Of a DNA stretch of 64,000 bases, positions 49,884 to 59,006 are shown piece by piece (position 1 is the first letter of the stretch; every line of letters starts with the position of its first letter). Below the pieces are notes generated by a model. The model had not been told where the DNA came from. It did not search any database and worked only from the letters and a program-made list of their open reading frames with translations. A program made the position numbers and the translations under genes. The stretch is from 58-81 sp012729145 (lineage in GTDB: Bacteria > Synergistota > Synergistia > Synergistales > Thermovirgaceae). The stretch spans positions 186,001 through 250,000 of the forward strand of contig JAXGIW010000002.1 of NCBI GenBank assembly GCA_040770625.1, read 5' to 3'.

Positions 49884-50699
49884 ATGGAAAAGAATATCAG
49901 GCCGGGGGATCTGGTCTTCATATGGGCCCCGCCCAGGGGGGACAGCTTCATCATCAAGGTCGTCCCCGGCGGAAGACAGGATACGCGACTCGGTCAGATC
50001 CTGCATGACGACCTTTTTGGGAAACCTTTCGGTAGTTGGGTCTGTACCAACCTGGGTAAGCCCTTCTGCCTCCTGCGCCCGAACGTACAGGAGTTCAGCC
50101 GCAGGGTCAGGAGACAGACCCAGATCCTTTACCCCAAGGATATCGGTTTTATCCTGGTCTCTCTCAATATCTTCCCCGGGGCTCTTGTGGTGGAGTGTGG
50201 TACCGGCTCCGGGAGCCTGACCTCGGTTCTTGCCCACTTCGTCGGCGATACGGGAAAGGTAGTCTCCTACGAGAAGAGGGAGGAGTTCTCCCAGCTGGCA
50301 AGACGCAACTGCGAGAAGTGGGGCGTCGCCCACAGGGTGGATTTCAAGATCAGGGATATCGCCGACGGCTTCGATGAGCGCGGTGCCGACGCCGTCTTCC
50401 TGGATCTTCCCAATCCCTGGGATCACCTGGACAGGGCCAAGGAGGCACTTGCTCCGGGGAACAGGCTTGGTATCCTTGTGCCGACGGTCAACCAGGTCGA
50501 AAAGGTCCTGGACGGTCTCGTGGAGAGCTGTTTCTCCGACATCCAGGTTTCGGAGATACTCCTCAGATACTACAAGACCAACAGCAGGAGGATCCGTCCA
50601 GAGGATACCATGATCGGTCATACGGGTTACCTTGTATTCGCTTCGAACGTCATCGGGTCTCCTCCCAGCCATGATGATGGAGGCAATGACCTTAATTGA
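49884..50699 (+). CDS. trmI: tRNA (adenine-N1-)-methyltransferase TrmI
   Basis: A 271-residue methyltransferase that makes m1A58 in tRNA, working as a tetramer. An N-terminal OB-like domain (about residues 1-70) precedes the Rossmann SAM domain with LVVECGTGSGSLTSVLA near 110, SYEKREEF and DAVFLDLPNPWDHL, which holds the catalytic Asp. The C-terminal FMN-binding-like region includes TGYLVFA. ATG 49884 follows GAGGAGAG. queH starts within its stop codon, giving a tRNA-modification pair. Confidence 0.92.
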   Translation: MEKNIRPGDLVFIWAPPRGDSFIIKVVPGGRQDTRLGQILHDDLFGKPFGSWVCTNLGKPFCLLRPNVQEFSRRVRRQTQILYPKDIGFILVSLNIFPGALVVECGTGSGSLTSVLAHFVGDTGKVVSYEKREEFSQLARRNCEKWGVAHRVDFKIRDIADGFDERGADAVFLDLPNPWDHLDRAKEALAPGNRLGILVPTVNQVEKVLDGLVESCFSDIQVSEILLRYYKTNSRRIRPEDTMIGHTGYLVFASNVIGSPPSHDDGGNDLN

Positions 50700-51238
50700 C
50701 CTATGATATATTGCTCCACCTCTGCTGTGCGCCTGATGCGACTGTCCCCTGGCCATCCCTTATCGATGAGGGATGCAGGGTGGCGGGATATTTCTATTCA
50801 TCCAACATCCACCCCTTCCAGGAGTTCAAAAGGAGGGCCGGGGACGTCAAGGCTCTTTCCCGGACCCTGGGGAGTGAATGTATCATAGGGGCTTACGAGC
50901 CCCTCCGGTGGCTGGAGGCTGTCAGGGAAGACCTTCTGTCACCGGAAGGAGGAGGCAGATGCGAGCGCTGTTTCAGGGCGCAGATTGAGGCAACCGCCAG
51001 GGAAGCCCTTTCCCGGGGCATCCGATCCATATCCACCACACTGTCCATAAGTCCCCACAAGGATGTTGCCGTCATAGAAAAGATAGGGGAAGAGATTTGC
51101 AGGGAGTGCGGTCTGGAGTGGATCTTCAGGGTATGGAGAAAACACGGGGGGTTTAGCCTCTCCGTTGAACGCAGCAATAAAATGGGACTGTACAGGCAGC
51201 GTTACTGCGGCTGTATCATGAGCATCAGGGATGAATGA
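50696..51238 (+). CDS. queH: Epoxyqueuosine reductase QueH
   Basis: A 180-residue DUF208/QueH protein that reduces epoxyqueuosine to queuosine in tRNA. The N-terminal LLHLCCAPDATV, YFYSSNIHPFQEFKRR, GGRCERCFRAQIEATA and the C-terminal YRQRYCGCIMS hold the Cys residues for the iron-sulfur and metal site. The start TTG 50696 overlaps the trmI stop. Short length and motif order match QueH and not QueG. Confidence 0.88.
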   Translation: MTYDILLHLCCAPDATVPWPSLIDEGCRVAGYFYSSNIHPFQEFKRRAGDVKALSRTLGSECIIGAYEPLRWLEAVREDLLSPEGGGRCERCFRAQIEATAREALSRGIRSISTTLSISPHKDVAVIEKIGEEICRECGLEWIFRVWRKHGGFSLSVERSNKMGLYRQRYCGCIMSIRDE

Positions 51239-52241
51239 TCGGAGTGATGAGCAGATGGAGAACAGGGCCGCCGCTTCAGGAAAACTGGCCCCGGAAATTC
51301 TGGAAAAAGCGGTTCTTGCATACGGCGGGGCCAAAAGGGATGAAGTCCTTGTAGGGCCAGGTGTAGGCGAGGACGCTGCCGTCATTCGATGGCCTGGGGA
51401 CAGGTACCTGGTTGTTGCCTCAGATCCGATCGTTGGGGCCGAAAGGGGAGCCGGGAAGCTCCTGGTCACGGTCAACTCCAATGATATTGCATCCAAGGGG
51501 GCTGACCCTGCCTTTCTGATATCGACACTTATCTTCCCCTCGGGGACGACGCCGGAGCAGATCTCCTCGCTGGTGGAGGAGATCCACGAAGCGTGTCTCA
51601 AGGCAGGGATAGCAGTGATCGGGGGGCACACGGAGGTCAATGACAGATACGATCACCCTGTACTCTGCGCGACCATGATCGGGATGGCGAAGAGGGTCCT
51701 CTCGGCGAGGGACATCTCCCCCGGCGACGCTGTGATCATGACAAAGCACGTGGGGATAGAGGGAATGTGCATTCTCGCCAACGACTGCAGGCAGTTGCTC
51801 CGCAGATGCCTTATCGACACCGATATAGACGGGATCCTCCAGTGGTCGGCCATGATGGATGTGTTGCCAGAGTCAAGGGTGCTCAGAGAGTGGGCCGTCT
51901 TCATGCACGACCCCACCGAGGGTGGATTTCTCGGTGGACTTGGGGAGATCTCCCGTCTGAGCGGCCTCGGGATCTCCCTGGACAGGGATGCCGTCACCAT
52001 CGACCCTCTGACCTTGTCCTGTTCACAGTGCCTGGAATTCGACCCTCTCAGGCTCATCTCTTCAGGTGTTCTCGTGGCAGTAGTCCCGGGAAGATCCCTT
52101 GATCACGCCCTGGGGGCATTGAAGGATTCAGGGATCTCATTCTCGGTGGTGGGAGAGATGGTCGCGGGAGAAGGCGACGTGGCCGTTGAGGTCCAGGAAG
52201 AGCTCTGGGATCTTTTGGCCGCAGGAAGGTCTCTCTCTTGA
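51231..52241 (+). CDS. AIR synthase/HypE-like (PurM superfamily) protein
   Basis: A 336-residue protein of the PurM-like two-domain fold. GVGEDAAVIRWPG near residue 43 is the ATP/metal-binding strand, VIGGHTEVNDRY resembles the HypE/SelD mid-domain, and HDPTEGGFLGGLGEIS is the second-domain signature shared with HypE. Unlike HypE it lacks the C-terminal Cys (ends AAGRSLS), so it cannot act in cyanide synthesis the same way. It is an uncharacterised AIR synthase-related protein, distinct from the true HypE at 27987-28973. Start ATG 51231; ATG 51255 behind GGAG is possible. It overlaps queH and the peptidase. Confidence 0.8.
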   Translation: MNDRSDEQMENRAAASGKLAPEILEKAVLAYGGAKRDEVLVGPGVGEDAAVIRWPGDRYLVVASDPIVGAERGAGKLLVTVNSNDIASKGADPAFLISTLIFPSGTTPEQISSLVEEIHEACLKAGIAVIGGHTEVNDRYDHPVLCATMIGMAKRVLSARDISPGDAVIMTKHVGIEGMCILANDCRQLLRRCLIDTDIDGILQWSAMMDVLPESRVLREWAVFMHDPTEGGFLGGLGEISRLSGLGISLDRDAVTIDPLTLSCSQCLEFDPLRLISSGVLVAVVPGRSLDHALGALKDSGISFSVVGEMVAGEGDVAVEVQEELWDLLAAGRSLS

Positions 52242-53362
52242 ACAGCCTGATCCGGGACCGCCTGGGTGAGAGGATCGATCTTCTCAGGAGGTTCATGAAG
52301 TCAAGGGGAGTCGACGCCGCGCTCGCGATGGCCCATGATGGTTACAACTGGGAGACATGCTACCACCTCTCCGGGTTCCGGGGTTCCAGCTGTGCTCTTG
52401 TCGTATTCAGAGACGACGCGATACTGGTGACAGACAGGAGGTACCTCGAGCAGGCTTCCCGGCAGACGGACCTTTCCGTCGTGGACCAGGGGGTCACTCC
52501 CATGATGGAGGTCCTTGAGAAGGAGATATCGTCCCGTTCCGGGGTCTGGGTGCTGGGTTTCCAGGCTCGGCGGGTCACCTGTGATGCCTTCGACGGCCTG
52601 AAGGGTCTCGGCAGGGAACTGGTGGATATTTCGGCCGAATTCTCGATCCTCAGGAGAAGGAAGGACCCCGATGAGGCCAAGATCATTGAGGAAGCGGCCT
52701 CGATCGCCTCGTCAGCCTTCATTGATACCCTGTCGATCTTCTCCAATGGCATGTCCGAGAGGGAGCTTGCGGCAAGGCTGGAGTACGAGATGCGCCTGAA
52801 AGGAGCAGAGGGGGGTTGGGGTGGGCAGGACTTCATAGTTGCCTCAGGTACCAGGAGCGCCCTCCCTCACGGCAGACCCGAAGACAGGGCCATTAAACCG
52901 GGAGAGAACGTCCTGGTCGATTTCGGAGCAAGGCATATGGGCTACGTCAGCGATATCACCAGGACCTTCTCACAGGGTGCCCCTGAAAAATGGGTTCTGG
53001 AAGCTCACGAACTTCTCTTCCAGGCCCAGTCGGCGGCCATAGCGCTCCTTGAACCCGGGAGGCCTGCCTCGGAGATCGACGCGGTGGCGAGAGGGGTAAT
53101 CGAAAAGGCAGGCTTCGGCGATCTCTTCATCCACAGTCTTGGACACGGCATAGGTCTTGAGCTCCACGAAGCGCCAGCCCTGTCTCCCCGATCAAGCGAT
53201 GTGATCGCCGTCGGGGATGTGGTGACCGTGGAGCCTGGTATCTATTTCCCTGGAAAGGGCGGTGTGAGGCTGGAGGATGATCACTACATTTCACCTGATG
53301 GTGTCCTATGCCTCACCTCCGCCCTGAAAAGGAAACTCTTCAGGACCGGCGCCCGACCCTGA
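52238..53362 (+). CDS. Xaa-Pro aminopeptidase (M24 family)
   Basis: A 374-residue proline aminopeptidase/prolidase-like enzyme. The N-terminal creatinase-like domain covers about residues 1-135, and the M24 pita-bread domain follows. Metal ligands are visible: Asp in LVDFGARHMGYVSDITRTF (two), His in HSLGHGIGLELHE, Glu in VEPGIYFPG and Glu in VRLEDDH. It would release N-terminal residues before proline, a useful role in peptide use. The start is TTG 52238 overlapping the previous stop. Its last 23 bases overlap the convergent galE. Confidence 0.92.
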   Translation: MNSLIRDRLGERIDLLRRFMKSRGVDAALAMAHDGYNWETCYHLSGFRGSSCALVVFRDDAILVTDRRYLEQASRQTDLSVVDQGVTPMMEVLEKEISSRSGVWVLGFQARRVTCDAFDGLKGLGRELVDISAEFSILRRRKDPDEAKIIEEAASIASSAFIDTLSIFSNGMSERELAARLEYEMRLKGAEGGWGGQDFIVASGTRSALPHGRPEDRAIKPGENVLVDFGARHMGYVSDITRTFSQGAPEKWVLEAHELLFQAQSAAIALLEPGRPASEIDAVARGVIEKAGFGDLFIHSLGHGIGLELHEAPALSPRSSDVIAVGDVVTVEPGIYFPGKGGVRLEDDHYISPDGVLCLTSALKRKLFRTGARP

Positions 53363-54329
53363 ACCTCTTCTGGTGCCACTTCCAGGCCGTCTCGATGATC
53401 TCGTCCATGTCCTTGAAGCGGCGCTTCCACCTCAGTTCCTTCTCGGCCTTTGCGGAGGAAGCCACCAGTACGGCCGGGTCTCCTGGTCTCCTGGGAGCGA
53501 ACCTGAGCGGGAATCCCCTTCCCGTGACAGACCGGACCGCTGAAACTATCTCCAGCACCGAGAAGCCCTTCCCGTTGCCAAGGTTGAAGGCTTCGCACCC
53601 GAAAGCCCCCTTCTCGAGACCTTCAAGGGCCCTGATATGAGCGTCTGCAAGGTCCGTCACGTGGACGTAATCCCTTACACAGGTCCCGTCATGGGTCGGA
53701 TAGTCGTTTCCGAAGACCTTCAGCTCCTCGACCCTTCCAAGCACAGCATCAAGGGCAATGGGCACCAGGTGGGTTTCGGGTGAGTGGTCTTCTCCGGTCC
53801 TGGCCAGGGGGTCCGCCCCTGCGGCGTTAAAATACCTCAGGGAGACACTCCTGATCCCGTAGGCATCAAAGGACCTCCCCAGCATCGATTCTATGAAGAG
53901 CTTGGTCTCACCGTAGGGGTTGGTGGGCACTTTCGGGGCTTCTTCGTTTACCGGCAGGGCTCTGGGCTCCCCGTAGACGGCTGCGCTGGAGGAGAAGACT
54001 ATCCTGTCGATGCCCGCCTCCAGCATGGATGTAATTATGTTCATGGTGCCCCCGATGTTGTTCCTGTAGTAGGACTGGGGGTCCGACATGGAGTCTCCTA
54101 CCAGGCTGAGAGCAGCAAAGTGAAGCACTCCGTCCACAGGGTACTTTTTCAGGATCCTTCTTATCTGGGAAAGATCTCTTATGTCGGCCTCCTCGAAAAC
54201 GGCCTTGCCCGTCAGTTCCCTGTGACCCCGGCTGAGATTGTCCAGGACCAGGACCTCCCGACCCTGGTCGAGCAATCCGAGGACCAGGTGACTTCCTATG
54301 TAGCCTGCACCGCCGGTAACTAGAAGCAA
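53340..54329 (-). CDS. galE: UDP-glucose 4-epimerase
   Basis: A 329-residue extended SDR that interconverts UDP-glucose and UDP-galactose for glycan synthesis. MLLVTGGAGYIGSHL is the NAD motif at the N-terminus, FSSSAAVYGEP holds the catalytic Ser, NPYGETKLFIE the Tyr/Lys pair, and RYFNAAGADP, DGTCVRDYVHVTDLA and FNLGNGKGFSVLE are GalE blocks. TTG 54329 is chosen because GGGAGGGG lies five bases upstream and it gives the family N-terminus. It is convergent with, and overlaps, the peptidase gene by 23 bases. Confidence 0.94.
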   Translation of the reverse strand: MLLVTGGAGYIGSHLVLGLLDQGREVLVLDNLSRGHRELTGKAVFEEADIRDLSQIRRILKKYPVDGVLHFAALSLVGDSMSDPQSYYRNNIGGTMNIITSMLEAGIDRIVFSSSAAVYGEPRALPVNEEAPKVPTNPYGETKLFIESMLGRSFDAYGIRSVSLRYFNAAGADPLARTGEDHSPETHLVPIALDAVLGRVEELKVFGNDYPTHDGTCVRDYVHVTDLADAHIRALEGLEKGAFGCEAFNLGNGKGFSVLEIVSAVRSVTGRGFPLRFAPRRPGDPAVLVASSAKAEKELRWKRRFKDMDEIIETAWKWHQKRFRVGRRS

Positions 54330-54357
54330 TTTTACCCCTCCCGACATATTGTCTGCG

Positions 54358-54386
54358 TTGTATTTTACCGGAAGCACTCATATAAT
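54358..54386 (+). promoter_or_regulatory. Rubredoxin promoter
   Basis: TTGTAT (54358-54363), a 17-base spacer and TATAAT (54381-54386), 43 bases before the rubredoxin start and divergent from galE. Confidence 0.65.
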
Positions 54387-54428
54387 CGGAAGAGGCACAG
54401 CCAAACAGATGCGGCAAAAGGGGGAAGA

Positions 54429-54593
54429 ATGATGAAGAAGTACCTGTGTACTGTATGTGGATACGTGTACGACCCTGCAGTCGGTGATCCTGACGGAGGG
54501 ATCGAACCAGGTGTCGCCTTCGAAGACCTTCCCGAGGATTGGGTCTGCCCGGTGTGCGGTGTTGCAAAGGACATGTTCGAACCCGCGGACTGA
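54429..54593 (+). CDS. Rubredoxin
   Basis: A 54-residue rubredoxin, an iron-tetracysteine electron carrier of the anaerobic cytoplasm often used in oxygen or peroxide detoxification. The two ligand loops are YLCTVCGYVYDP and DWVCPVCGVAKDMF, with typical spacing (C-x2-C...C-x2-C) and the aromatic core. Two tandem ATG codons (54429 and 54432) give nearly the same product; AAAAGGGGGAAG lies upstream. It has its own promoter and terminator, so it is a single-gene unit between galE and carA. Confidence 0.97.
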   Translation: MMKKYLCTVCGYVYDPAVGDPDGGIEPGVAFEDLPEDWVCPVCGVAKDMFEPAD

Positions 54594-54618
54594 TCAGGCA
54601 TATCCTGTTGGTGAGAAC

Positions 54619-54644
54619 GGGAGGCCACAAGGCCTCCCTTTTTT
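54619..54644 (+). terminator. Intrinsic terminator after rubredoxin
   Basis: GGGAGGCC (54619-54626), loop ACAA, GGCCTCCC (54631-54638), then six T residues (54639-54644). Confidence 0.93.
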
Positions 54645-54648
54645 GTTA

Positions 54649-54676
54649 TTGACATATCGACGACGACGAATATAAT
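54649..54676 (+). promoter_or_regulatory. carAB promoter with full consensus boxes
   Basis: TTGACA (54649-54654), a 16-base spacer and TATAAT (54671-54676): both hexamers match the sigma-70 consensus exactly. It gives a leader of about 70 bases before carA with no obvious hairpin. Confidence 0.85.
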
Positions 54677-54751
54677 CATTCAGACATGAACCAAAGGTAC
54701 CTCTTCCCTGAAAAATAAACCATTATTTATATTCCCCGGGAGGAATTTCGG

Positions 54752-55798
54752 ATGCTGGATATGGAGATCATTCTGGAAGACGGATCCGCCTGGTCCGGTT
54801 TTGGTAAGGGCGGTACCGCCCAGGGAGAGGTGGTCTTCACTACCGCTTCTTCAGGTTATCCACAGGCATTGAGCGATCCGTCCTTTGCAGGTCAGATACT
54901 TGTCTTTGCTTTTCCCATGGTGGGTAATTACGGTGTCGACGAAGAAGCTCTGGAGAGCTCCAGGCCCTGGGTCAGGGCGATCGTGGTCGATTCACTCGAG
55001 GAAGGCCTAAGCCTGGGTACCTCTCTCGGTGAATGGCTTTCCCTGTTTGATATACCTTTCATGTGGGGCGTGGATACCCGTTCGATGATAAGGCATATTC
55101 GTTCAAAGGGAGCTCTTATGGGCTGTATAGCTCCTTCAGGGGAAGGTTTTACTGTAATGGGAGAGGGAAAAGGCCATCCCGTCATGGATGTTTCCATCGC
55201 AACGACGGAAGTGATCGAAGGAGCCGGCCCCACCATTGTGGTGGTAGATTACGGGCTGAAGCATGGTATTCAGAGGGAGTTATCAGCGAGAGGTTGCCGG
55301 GTGGTCAAGGTCCCTCACAACACCTCTTCCGCTGAGATCCTCTCCTGGAAGCCTGACGGTGTCCTGCTTGGCAACGGCCCGGGAGATCCCTCCCTTCTGA
55401 AGGAAGAGACAGAAGTGGTCAGGGCGCTGCTCGGAAAGATCCCTCTCGGCGGTATCTGTCTCGGGCTCCAGGTAATTGCACTGGCTTCAGGAGCATCAAC
55501 GTACAAACTCCCCTTCGGCCACCGAGGGACCAACCATGCTGTTAAAGAGTGCGCAGGAGGGAGAGCCTTCGTAACGAGCCAGAATCATGGTTACGCAGTT
55601 CTTGATGACAGCCTTGAGGGTACAGGACTCGAGATAACTCACCGCAACCTGGGTGACGGGAGCGTTGAGGGCCTTAAGAGCAGAGATATGAGGGTCGTCG
55701 CTGTCCAGTATCACCCTGAAGGGGCTCCGGGGCCAAGGGATGATGACAGGTTTTTTGAAGAATTCCTGTTCATGTGCGATGGGGGGGCGACGCTATGA
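54752..55798 (+). CDS. carA: Carbamoyl-phosphate synthase small subunit
   Basis: A 348-residue glutamine amidotransferase subunit that supplies ammonia for carbamoyl phosphate (pyrimidine and arginine synthesis). The N-terminal CarA domain has FTTASSGYPQALSDPSF and WGVDTRSMIRHIR. The class I GATase domain has GNGPGDPS, the nucleophile Cys in GGICLGLQVIALA near residue 236, and the His/Glu in VAVQYHPEGAPGP. ATG 54752 follows GGGAGGAA by seven bases or so; ATG 54761 is an alternative. carB starts inside its stop codon (ATGA). Confidence 0.96.
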   Translation: MLDMEIILEDGSAWSGFGKGGTAQGEVVFTTASSGYPQALSDPSFAGQILVFAFPMVGNYGVDEEALESSRPWVRAIVVDSLEEGLSLGTSLGEWLSLFDIPFMWGVDTRSMIRHIRSKGALMGCIAPSGEGFTVMGEGKGHPVMDVSIATTEVIEGAGPTIVVVDYGLKHGIQRELSARGCRVVKVPHNTSSAEILSWKPDGVLLGNGPGDPSLLKEETEVVRALLGKIPLGGICLGLQVIALASGASTYKLPFGHRGTNHAVKECAGGRAFVTSQNHGYAVLDDSLEGTGLEITHRNLGDGSVEGLKSRDMRVVAVQYHPEGAPGPRDDDRFFEEFLFMCDGGATL

Positions 55799-58700
55799 AA
55801 ACTCCCGGTGGACCTATCCTGGTCCTTGGTTCCGGTCCCATACGCATAGGGCAGGCAGCCGAGTTCGATTACTCAGGAAGCCAGGCCTGTCGTGCCCTCA
55901 GGGAGATGGGGTACCACGTCATTCTTCTTAACAGCAACCCCGCCACCATACAGACCGATACCGCCATGGCCGATGTAGTCTACATCAGGCCCCTCGAAGC
56001 CGAAGTGGTGGAGAGGATATTGGCGACCCACCGACCTTCTGGGGTCATTGCCACTCTGGGAGGCCAGGTGGCCCTGAACCTCTGCGTCGAACTTCAAAGA
56101 AGAGGGCTGTGGGAAAGGTTCGGGGTTGAGGTCCTGGGGACCTCGCCCCGGTCTGTCCAGCGTTCAGAGGGAAGGGAGGATTTTCGTCAGGCCATGCTGG
56201 GCATCTCGGAGCCTGTTATCGAGAGCATCTACGTGGACAACGTCGAGAGTGCCCTCCAGTTCGCCTCAGTGTCGTCGTTTCCCTTCATAATCCGTCCTGA
56301 CTATACCCTCGGTGGCACCGGCGGAGGTGTGGCTTTCGACCCTGATTCACTGGCCGAACGCGTTGCAGAAGGACTGAGGCTCTCTCCGGTCTCGAGGGTG
56401 CTTGTGGAGCGCTATCTCCAGGGGTGGAGAGAGATCGAGCTCGAGGTGATAAGGGACGGAGCGGGAAACAGGTTATGTGTATGTGGAATGGAGAACGTGG
56501 ACCCTATGGGCATTCACACCGGGGACAGTATTGTAGTCGCCCCGGTGCTTACCCTTTCGGACGGACAGTGGCAACGCCTCCGTTCCGCTGCCTTCCGTAT
56601 TGTCGACGAACTTGAGATCATGGGGGCTTGCAACGTACAGTTCGCCCTGTCCCCTGATGCTGGTGAGTATGCTGTTATTGAGGTCAACCCCCGGGCAAGT
56701 CGCTCGAGTGCACTTGCGAGCAAGGCTACAGGGTATCCTATCGCCCGGGTTGCTGCAAGGATAGCCGCCGGGTCCCTTCTTACGGAGATGACCAACCCCG
56801 TGACAGGTGTGGGAAGCGCCCTTTCTGAACCGGCACTGGACTACGTGGTGGTGAAATTTCCCAGATGGCCTTTCGAGAAATTCCCCGGTGCCGAGAACAG
56901 GGTTGGAACAAGGATGAAGTCCACCGGAGAGGTCATGGCCCTTGGTCGCACATTCATCGAGGCTTTGTCCAAAGCGGTCAGGTCGCTGGACCTCCCCGGC
57001 GGGATCGTGGACCCCAGGATGGCTTTGGCAACAATTGAGGATCTGGAGGAGGATCTTTCGCTACCGACTCACAGAAGGCTCTGGTCCATCTTTGAACTCC
57101 TTGGCCGGGGTCTTCCCCCGCGGGATATTTCGGCCAGGTCAGGGATACACCCCTTCTTTATCGACCAACTTGCCAGGATCGTATCGGTTCTTGGGGAACT
57201 CAAGGAAAGAGAGCCGGATGAGACTCTTCTTCGGAAGGTCAAATCCATGGGCCTTTCAGACAGGGACATAGCCTCCGCTTCCGGATCGGACTGGAGGCGG
57301 ATCCGGGACGCAAGGCTCTCCCTCGGCATCGAGAGAGGGTACAGGGAGGTCGACGGCAGTGCCGGCGAGACCCCGGCGGGATCCGGTTACTATTACGGCA
57401 CATGCGGAGCGTCAGACGACGGGATCCGTCATGACAGCAGGGAGACCTACGCGGTCCTCGGTTCCGGCCCCATTAGGATCGGTCAGGGGGTAGAGTTCGA
57501 CTACTGCTGCGTAAAGGCAGTAGAAGCTCTCAGGCGGATGGGGAAAAAAGCCGTTATGATAAACAACAATCCCGAAACGGTCAGCACGGACCACGACATG
57601 TCCGACTCCCTTTATTTTGAGCCCCTCTCTGAGGAGGACGTTCTGCCTGTACTGAAAAGGGAGAATGTCCAGGGAGTGTTCGCCTCCTTCGGCGGCCAAA
57701 CGTCCCTGAAGGCAGGTCTAGCCCTGGAAGGGGAGGGGGTCCGGATCCTGGGGAGTCCCTCCGGTGTTGTCCGGGCCACCGAGGACAGGGGGCATTTTTC
57801 CGGTCTTCTGGAGCGACTGGGCATCCTCCAGCCCCTCGGCTGTTCGGTAAAGTCCGTCGATGAGGGACTGGAAAAGGCCTCAATGATTGGTTACCCGGTT
57901 ATGGTAAGACCCAGCTTTGTGATTGGCGGACTGGCGATGAAGGTTGTGAGCTCTCCGTCGGAACTGGTCTCGGTCCTGGAGATCGCACTACAGACCGACG
58001 AGGACCAGTCGGTCCTGATCGACCGGTTCCTCCCGGGGGCTGAGTTCGAGGTGGATGTCCTCTGCGATGGAAGGGAGATAGTCATCCCGGGAATATTCGA
58101 GCACCTTGATCCTGCGGGGGTCCACTCCGGGGATTCGGTGGCGATATTCCCCGACGTGTCCCTTTCCCAGGCGAGAAGAAGGAAGATTGAGGATATCTCC
58201 AGGAAGATCGCCGTGGAATTGGGAGTAAAGGGGCTTCTGAACATTCAGTTCGTTCTCTCCGGAGATGAGTTCTATGTGATAGAGGCCAACCCTCGTGCGA
58301 GCCGTACTGTTCCCATTGCAGTGAAACTGTCAGGCATACCATTGGTGGAGATGGCCGTCAGGGCTGCCCTGGGGGAAAATCTGTCTGATATGGGGCTCAA
58401 ACCCGGTCTCTGTGAAAGGATACGCCTATTCGGGGTCAAGGTACCCGTCTTTTCCACGGAAAAACTTCCAGGAGTGGATGCCCTACCGGGTCCAGCGATG
58501 CAGTCTACCGGAGAAGCCCTGGGTGTGGGGGATACTGTCGCCGTTGCTCTTTACGAAGGTTTGAGGGGAGCCGGGTGGAGAGTACCGGAAAAGGGGAGAC
58601 TTCTTCTCTCCGTCGCCGACAGGAGCAAACTGGAGGCGCCTCACGTTGCAGCCGCGTTCCACGCCCTTGGATGGAGCGTTGATGCAACGTCAGGGACTGC

Positions 58701-58950
58701 TGATGTGCTCAGGAACTGGGGGATACCATGCAGGAAAGTGGAAAAAGGGAAGCCCCTCATTTCCGGGATCGCTTCCCGGCAATGGGATCTCATAGTGAAC
58801 GTAGCATCGGGTTCCCCGGAGGTACTCAGGGACGGGTACCAGATGAGAAGATCCGCCATAGAGGCATCGATCCCCTGTGTTAACGATCTCCACGTGGCAT
58901 CTGCCCTGGCTGTCTCCATCTCCTTGAGGATAAGGGGTTCCCATCAGTGA
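55795..58950 (+). CDS. carB: Carbamoyl-phosphate synthase large subunit
   Basis: A 1051-residue enzyme with two homologous ATP-grasp halves. The first starts ILVLGSGPIRIGQAAEFDYSG near residue 8 and the second repeats VLGSGPIRIGQGVEFDYC near residue 553. ATP-grasp motifs such as IRPDYTLGGTGGG and VRPSFVIGG and the EVNPRASRSSA/EANPRASRT pairs are intact. The C-terminal MGS-like domain (about 930-1051) is where allosteric effectors bind. ATG 55795 overlaps the carA stop. Confidence 0.97.
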   Translation: MKTPGGPILVLGSGPIRIGQAAEFDYSGSQACRALREMGYHVILLNSNPATIQTDTAMADVVYIRPLEAEVVERILATHRPSGVIATLGGQVALNLCVELQRRGLWERFGVEVLGTSPRSVQRSEGREDFRQAMLGISEPVIESIYVDNVESALQFASVSSFPFIIRPDYTLGGTGGGVAFDPDSLAERVAEGLRLSPVSRVLVERYLQGWREIELEVIRDGAGNRLCVCGMENVDPMGIHTGDSIVVAPVLTLSDGQWQRLRSAAFRIVDELEIMGACNVQFALSPDAGEYAVIEVNPRASRSSALASKATGYPIARVAARIAAGSLLTEMTNPVTGVGSALSEPALDYVVVKFPRWPFEKFPGAENRVGTRMKSTGEVMALGRTFIEALSKAVRSLDLPGGIVDPRMALATIEDLEEDLSLPTHRRLWSIFELLGRGLPPRDISARSGIHPFFIDQLARIVSVLGELKEREPDETLLRKVKSMGLSDRDIASASGSDWRRIRDARLSLGIERGYREVDGSAGETPAGSGYYYGTCGASDDGIRHDSRETYAVLGSGPIRIGQGVEFDYCCVKAVEALRRMGKKAVMINNNPETVSTDHDMSDSLYFEPLSEEDVLPVLKRENVQGVFASFGGQTSLKAGLALEGEGVRILGSPSGVVRATEDRGHFSGLLERLGILQPLGCSVKSVDEGLEKASMIGYPVMVRPSFVIGGLAMKVVSSPSELVSVLEIALQTDEDQSVLIDRFLPGAEFEVDVLCDGREIVIPGIFEHLDPAGVHSGDSVAIFPDVSLSQARRRKIEDISRKIAVELGVKGLLNIQFVLSGDEFYVIEANPRASRTVPIAVKLSGIPLVEMAVRAALGENLSDMGLKPGLCERIRLFGVKVPVFSTEKLPGVDALPGPAMQSTGEALGVGDTVAVALYEGLRGAGWRVPEKGRLLLSVADRSKLEAPHVAAAFHALGWSVDATSGTADVLRNWGIPCRKVEKGKPLISGIASRQWDLIVNVASGSPEVLRDGYQMRRSAIEASIPCVNDLHVASALAVSISLRIRGSHQ

Positions 58951-59006
58951 GGGAGGGAATTATAATCTCCCTTTCAGCGATCCATTACCGGAGGTAGGAT
59001 TACAAA

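Noticed and set aside
58950..58972. Terminator or promoter after carB (AGGGAG...CTCCCT around TATAAT)
   Set aside because: The stem is only six pairs with an eleven-base loop and a short T run, and the TATAAT has no -35 partner.
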